The notes under the pieces are model-generated. The model ran no database searches. It worked only from the letters and a program-made list of their open reading frames with translations, and had not been told where the DNA came from. A DNA stretch of 64,000 nt, taken from Nocardioides marinus. Lineage in GTDB: Bacteria; Pseudomonadota; Alphaproteobacteria; Rhodobacterales; Rhodobacteraceae. A program made the position numbers and the translations under genes. Below, piece after piece: positions 61,501 through 64,000 of this stretch. The stretch spans positions 124,001 to 188,000 of the forward strand of contig JAHVJD010000006.1 of NCBI GenBank assembly GCA_019801415.1. The letters run 5' to 3'. Numbering within the stretch: position 1 is the first letter of the stretch; each line of letters opens with the position of its first letter.

Positions 61501-62465
61501 GAGGTAGATCGCTCACTGCGCTGAAAGTGCTGGTGCGGTTGCGCAAGCTGTGGCCGGGTACCGCCCTGACCATCGCCGACCTGTTCGACGCACCAACGGT
61601 GCGGGCTCTGGTGAAGCGAATAGCCGCAGGGAATGCCACAGGGCGGCAGGCAATTGCTCTGCGCGGCACCGGTAGCAAGCCGATGCTCTATTGCTTCCCC
61701 GGTTTGCTGGTATCCACCCGCGAATACATGCGGCTGACGGCCTATCTTGGCGATGACCAGCCAGTGACCGGCTTCCTCTGCCACTCGTTGAACGAAGACA
61801 AACGAATGAATGTTTCGGTGCCCGAGGTTGTTGCGGGCTATGTGTATCACATCCGTAAGGAAAGCGCGGGGCGCCCCTGCGCCTTCCTTGGTTGGAGCTG
61901 GGGGGGGCTTCTGGCCTGGGAGGCGGCAAGACAGCTGCAAGGGGAGGTAGACATCCGCATGGTCGGGATGGTCGACGTCTGTGATCTCGGCAGCGATTTC
62001 GCGCCCGGAGCTGTCCCGGAATTCGCGCCGGGTGAGCGCGAGCAGCTGGAAGCAGACATGCTCGCATGGCTCGGAAAGACGAAAATGCGTGCGCAGTGGG
62101 ACGCATTGATCGGGGCAATGGACCCGCTTTGCTATGATCAATTCCTCCGCTTCATCGGCGACGAAGCTGAGCCGTTGCCATTTGACGGGCCAGAGGTTTC
62201 CAGCCGCGAGCACACGTTCTGGGTTCTGATCGACAACGCGCTCGTGTTCCGTCAGTACCATTTGGAACGGCTGGATCTGCGGGTGGCGTCCTTTAGCGCG
62301 GGCGACAGCCTCAGCCGCGGCCTCAACCTGGTAGACTGGCGGCGGTATTCGCCGCGGGCCAATCCGGCAACGGTCGTTCCTGGCACCAACCACCTGCATA
62401 TCATTGGCGACCAGCTGTTCCATCGCCGGTTCAAGGAAGAATTGAACAAAGCGTTCGACGGCTGA
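58593..62465 (+). CDS. Single-module nonribosomal peptide synthetase (C*-A-T-TE) for siderophore assembly
   Basis: A 1290-residue NRPS. Residues 1-410 are a condensation-like domain whose HHxxxDG motif is degenerate (LHPAFGDFG, about 131-139). The adenylation domain (about 430-920) has YTSGSTGKPKG at 576, NGYGPTE at 715, YRSGDLGRW, GRVDHQVKLNGYRIEPGEIE and NPNAKLDRAAL at 914. The carrier Ser is Ser973 in DMGGRSL. The thioesterase has GWSWGG with Ser1102 and a late His in GTNHLH. The order equals EntF and suggests iterative use, condensing and cyclising one acyl-hydroxamate amino acid several times. Confidence 0.93.
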   Translation: MSTGDSLAPGLITLTPEEKQICAHDQVGQLAPYGVQKMLIEADQRWSAAQVRQAAEAVIATQPVFSARIHRGAGGDLARTQKDENRISLTETTAERAETALASARFDLDGGPGAQAFIAPKVGGQLFAVALHPAFGDFGVLENIAVGFAEALQGKAQAPQDLAAVPPLPEDEQRARLEYWRPLLDGESCVNARLPHRYNGTEQMERGEACHVLDAETTAVLQQDGTPLDVLLAAAVGAALQRYTGHRHLRFAFGQTDCKNTRRSEDLLPFCLNMQPERPFSAAVAEAAQALAQARANALPSGVIVQDMLRRDGADRHVMGAVTLHVQKEIDLADGLRRLFLPQPTARGECLLLAYLRTDGTLELRASYARGLFEPALVERFLVHVARILETGLREPELPAGRIPLLARNELDLLSAPYEDDAQNDPRPVHELIADHARLTPDKTALICAGVEWSHGQLNRHANRLAHRLLELGVGAEVPVAVMIERGNEAVMAILATLKAGGAYIPVEPDHPESRNHHILTDAGVQVVITRQRYLDRLPDGTGAHILCLDDDPGAGQPENDPDVSIHRDQIAYIMYTSGSTGKPKGVAVEHGPLSDHLQDTARVYEMSGESRELPFLPFSSDGGHERWMNPLMMGGSAVIPDGPLWTPEQTYAAMRKYGCNNASIPTTYLQQLAEWAEETGEAPPMRLYSFGGEGLAQATFDLLSRELRAPLLINGYGPTETIMTPMVWKVRAGTKFEGAYAPLGRAVGNRRAYVLDERMMPCPIGVTGEIHLGGEGVARGYVNRPGTTADRFIPDPFAPELDGREGARLYRSGDLGRWREDGTIEFLGRVDHQVKLNGYRIEPGEIEAALLEQPGVSEALVLLREDGGKKQLVGYAVAAKEIEEDDLMRALEARLPKHMLPSAIVVLDRMPTNPNAKLDRAALPMPGARRRASEGVAPESADEARVLDIWQQEIGNPDMGVSDDFFDMGGRSLTALKVLVRLRKLWPGTALTIADLFDAPTVRALVKRIAAGNATGRQAIALRGTGSKPMLYCFPGLLVSTREYMRLTAYLGDDQPVTGFLCHSLNEDKRMNVSVPEVVAGYVYHIRKESAGRPCAFLGWSWGGLLAWEAARQLQGEVDIRMVGMVDVCDLGSDFAPGAVPEFAPGEREQLEADMLAWLGKTKMRAQWDALIGAMDPLCYDQFLRFIGDEAEPLPFDGPEVSSREHTFWVLIDNALVFRQYHLERLDLRVASFSAGDSLSRGLNLVDWRRYSPRANPATVVPGTNHLHIIGDQLFHRRFKEELNKAFDG

Positions 62466-62483
62466 CAGCCTTCGTCTGAAATT

Positions 62484-62513
62484 GCCACGGGCCGGAAACT
62501 TCCGGCCCGTGGC
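62484..62513. terminator. Strong bidirectional hairpin between convergent NRPS and binding-protein genes
   Basis: Perfect 14-bp arms GCCACGGGCCGGAA and TTCCGGCCCGTGGC with a two-base loop lie 18 bases after the NRPS stop and 28 bases before the stop of the convergent binding-protein gene. There is no long T-run, as is common in GC-rich genomes. It should end transcription from both sides. Confidence 0.8.
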
Positions 62514-62540
62514 GCGCCCCTGCGAAGTCAGAATACCGTA

Positions 62541-63527
62541 CTAAAGACCGGAAGTTTCCACGCCGGGTGCGGCTGAAGATGCCGGGTTCCCGTCCGCTGC
62601 CGCACTTAGCGCCGGGCCAAGGCGGTCCAGCGCCCAAGGGATCGACAGCGGCGACTGGAAGCTCATCGCTCCCGTCAAAAGGCGGTCCGCCCAGACCGAC
62701 CGGCCTTCGCGGGCGAGGCGCAGCGCCTGATAGGAGGGCAGCGCTTCGATCTGTTTCCGGGCGGGGGCGTCCACCAGCCAAAGGACCGCATCCAGATCAA
62801 ACAGGTCTGCCCGCTCGAGGCTGACACTGAAGTTGCCGCCTGGTCCGGCCAGCTCTTCAAACTCAGGGGGCGTCTTGATGCCCAGCCGGGCAAGCAGCCG
62901 GTTTGCTCCATCTGCAGGTCGGTAGCCGATGATCTGGCCGCCCGCGAAATGCGCCGCGGTGCCGCGCAGGCCGTCGAGTTCGGGATAGGCCTCGGCAGTT
63001 GCACTGATTTTCGCGTCGAGCTCTGCAATAGCCGTTTCCGCCGCCGCACCGCGCCCCGTGGCCTTGCCGATCAGCCGCAGCTCCTCTTCCCAAGGTGCGC
63101 CCCATGCGGGAAAGCCCTTGGGCGGCCCCACCACCGGCGCGATCTGTGACAGGATGCCATAGGTCCGCGCATCCATAGGTGCAAAGGTTGCGACAATCAG
63201 ATCGGGTTCCTGCGCCAGCACCCATTCGATGTCGATCTCGAAACCTCGCTGCACATCGGGTTCGGCACCCAGCGCCCTGCGGGCCGTTTCGGCCCAGGGC
63301 CAGGTCGCATAGGGATAGCCGCCAAACCACTCATGCACCCCGGTTGGGGCAATCCCCAACGCATAGAGGAAATCCTGCTCGTGATAGCCAACTGAGACGA
63401 TGCGCTGTGGTTCGGCAGGCACGACAGTTTCACCGAACTGGTGGGAAACGCGGACCGGGAAACCATCCGCCTGCAAAGTCGAGGCGGGGATCAGAAACGT
63501 CAGCAGAAACAATAACATTTGCCGCAT
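62541..63527 (-). CDS. Iron-siderophore ABC transporter substrate-binding protein (FepB/FhuD type)
   Basis: A 328-residue periplasmic binding protein (PF01497 type) with a Sec signal (MRQMLLFLLTFLIPASTLQA). The N-terminal lobe has PAEPQRIVSVGYHEQDFLYALG and LAQEPDLIVATF; the C-terminal lobe has SVSLERADLFDLDAVLW. It captures the ferric siderophore after outer-membrane uptake. It is divergent from the permease gene at 63694, with a 166-base shared promoter region. Confidence 0.9.
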   Translation of the reverse strand: MRQMLLFLLTFLIPASTLQADGFPVRVSHQFGETVVPAEPQRIVSVGYHEQDFLYALGIAPTGVHEWFGGYPYATWPWAETARRALGAEPDVQRGFEIDIEWVLAQEPDLIVATFAPMDARTYGILSQIAPVVGPPKGFPAWGAPWEEELRLIGKATGRGAAAETAIAELDAKISATAEAYPELDGLRGTAAHFAGGQIIGYRPADGANRLLARLGIKTPPEFEELAGPGGNFSVSLERADLFDLDAVLWLVDAPARKQIEALPSYQALRLAREGRSVWADRLLTGAMSFQSPLSIPWALDRLGPALSAAADGNPASSAAPGVETSGL

Positions 63528-63693
63528 GGCCTGCCTTTCAATTGAGAGAAGACCTGGCGGCGAGCTGGGCGTATTCCAAGATGCCTAAGCCCTGCCCGGC
63601 GCGGGGTCAAGACGTCGGCCCTTGACCCCTTGCACGGGTTGTTACAGTCAGGAGCAGCCAGCGCATCGCCAGCAGAGTTCCGATTCCCAGCTT

Positions 63694-64000
63694 ATGGCAA
63701 TGTGCATGCGCTTGCGATCTCTGCAACCTCTTGTGGTTTTCACCGCTCTGTCCGGCCTTTGCGCTGCAGCTTTTGCGGCGGCGCTGATGTTCGGCGCACG
63801 TGCTGTTCCGCCCGAAGCGACCTGGCAGGCGCTAATCGCCTTTGATCCGGCGGACCCGGCCCAAGGTATCATACGCGGGCTGCGGCTGCCGCGCGCGTTG
63901 ACCGGGCTTGCCTGCGGTGCAGCACTCGCCACCGCTGGGGTGATCATGCAGTCACTGACACGGAACCCACTGGCGGATCCTGGCCTGATGGGGGTGAACG
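63694..64000 (+). CDS. FecCD-family iron-siderophore ABC permease, N-terminal part
   Basis: The gene runs off the window end; about 102 residues are visible. The first helix ([21 protein letters not shown]), [19 protein letters not shown] and the family hallmark [16 protein letters not shown] identify a BtuCD/FecCD-type permease. The start could be 63694, 63700 or 63706, all ATG in frame; none has a clear ribosome site. It is likely followed by further permease and ATPase genes outside the window. Confidence 0.9.
   Translation, partial: MAMCMRLRSLQPLVVFTALSGLCAAAFAAALMFGARAVPPEATWQALIAFDPADPAQGIIRGLRLPRALTGLACGAALATAGVIMQSLTRNPLADPGLMGVN

Noticed and set aside
63550-63590. GGAATACGCCC on the minus strand upstream of the iron-binding protein gene, considered as a third copy of the GGAATTCACCC motif
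   Set aside because: Two of eleven positions differ and no second promoter element at a matching distance was found; too weak to claim.
1-64000. CRISPR arrays, rRNA and tRNA genes, prophage or conjugation genes, replication origin
   Set aside because: None was recognised; the only mobile-element signals are the decayed transposase genes and a possible IS21 end.

Overview
The window is GC-rich and densely packed, with tightly coupled operons, and reads like an accessory catabolic and iron-acquisition region of a marine alphaproteobacterium of the Rhodobacterales (roseobacter type). That assignment is an inference from gene content: TRAP and BCCT transporters, a quinohemoprotein amine dehydrogenase (QHNDH) operon, a CoxMNOP-like oxidase and roseobacter-style catabolic operons. 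I see no housekeeping genes, rRNA, tRNA or CRISPR array, so a chromid or large plasmid is possible but not shown.

Layout. (1) 1-7907, + strand: the end of a GMC oxidoreductase, an enolase-superfamily (MR/MLE) enzyme, an aldehyde dehydrogenase, and a dipeptide/oligopeptide-type ABC importer (Tat-exported binding protein, two permeases, one double ATPase). (2) 7908-9028: no intact gene, but two decayed transposase genes (IS110 and IS5 families). (3) 24350 down to 9029, - strand: a TRAP transporter, an IclR regulator and a pimelate-type (pimFABCD-like) beta-oxidation operon ending in an acyl-CoA ligase, followed by etfBA. IclR-type operator boxes precede both dctP and the pimF-like gene. (4) 24773-32660: a BCCT transporter, a plant-type [2Fe-2S] flavodoxin-style reductase, a LysR regulator, and divergently an amidohydrolase-fold protein, a small Rieske ferredoxin, a BetB-like aldehyde dehydrogenase and a YeiH-family (sulfite/sulfate exporter type) membrane protein. 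The parts fit oxidation of a quaternary-ammonium sulfonate to betaine aldehyde plus sulfite. This is my main candidate for an undescribed pathway. (5) 32979-37493, + strand: a CuA-containing cytochrome oxidase operon of CoxMNOP type (II, I, III, III') plus a subunit IV.

(6) 50244 down to 37955, - strand: qhpG-qhpA-qhpD-qhpC-qhpB-qhpF-qhpE, then an AraC regulator, an aldehyde dehydrogenase and an acyl-CoA synthetase, with qhpR divergent. Together they take a primary amine to its acyl-CoA (amine to aldehyde in the periplasm, then acid, then CoA thioester). The gamma subunit carries every Cys/Asp/Glu/Trp position needed for the cross-links and the CTQ cofactor. (7) 51517-64000: a hydroxamate siderophore locus resembling rhizobial vicibactin genes: an RpoI-like ECF sigma factor, ornithine N-hydroxylase, N-acyltransferase, siderophore esterase, a PLP enzyme of the Cys/Met family, a MATE exporter, and divergently an MbtH protein and a single-module C*-A-T-TE NRPS, then a ferric-siderophore ABC binding protein and the start of its FecCD permease. 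No N2-acetylase (VbsC-like) is visible, so a non-acetylated product is a testable prediction.
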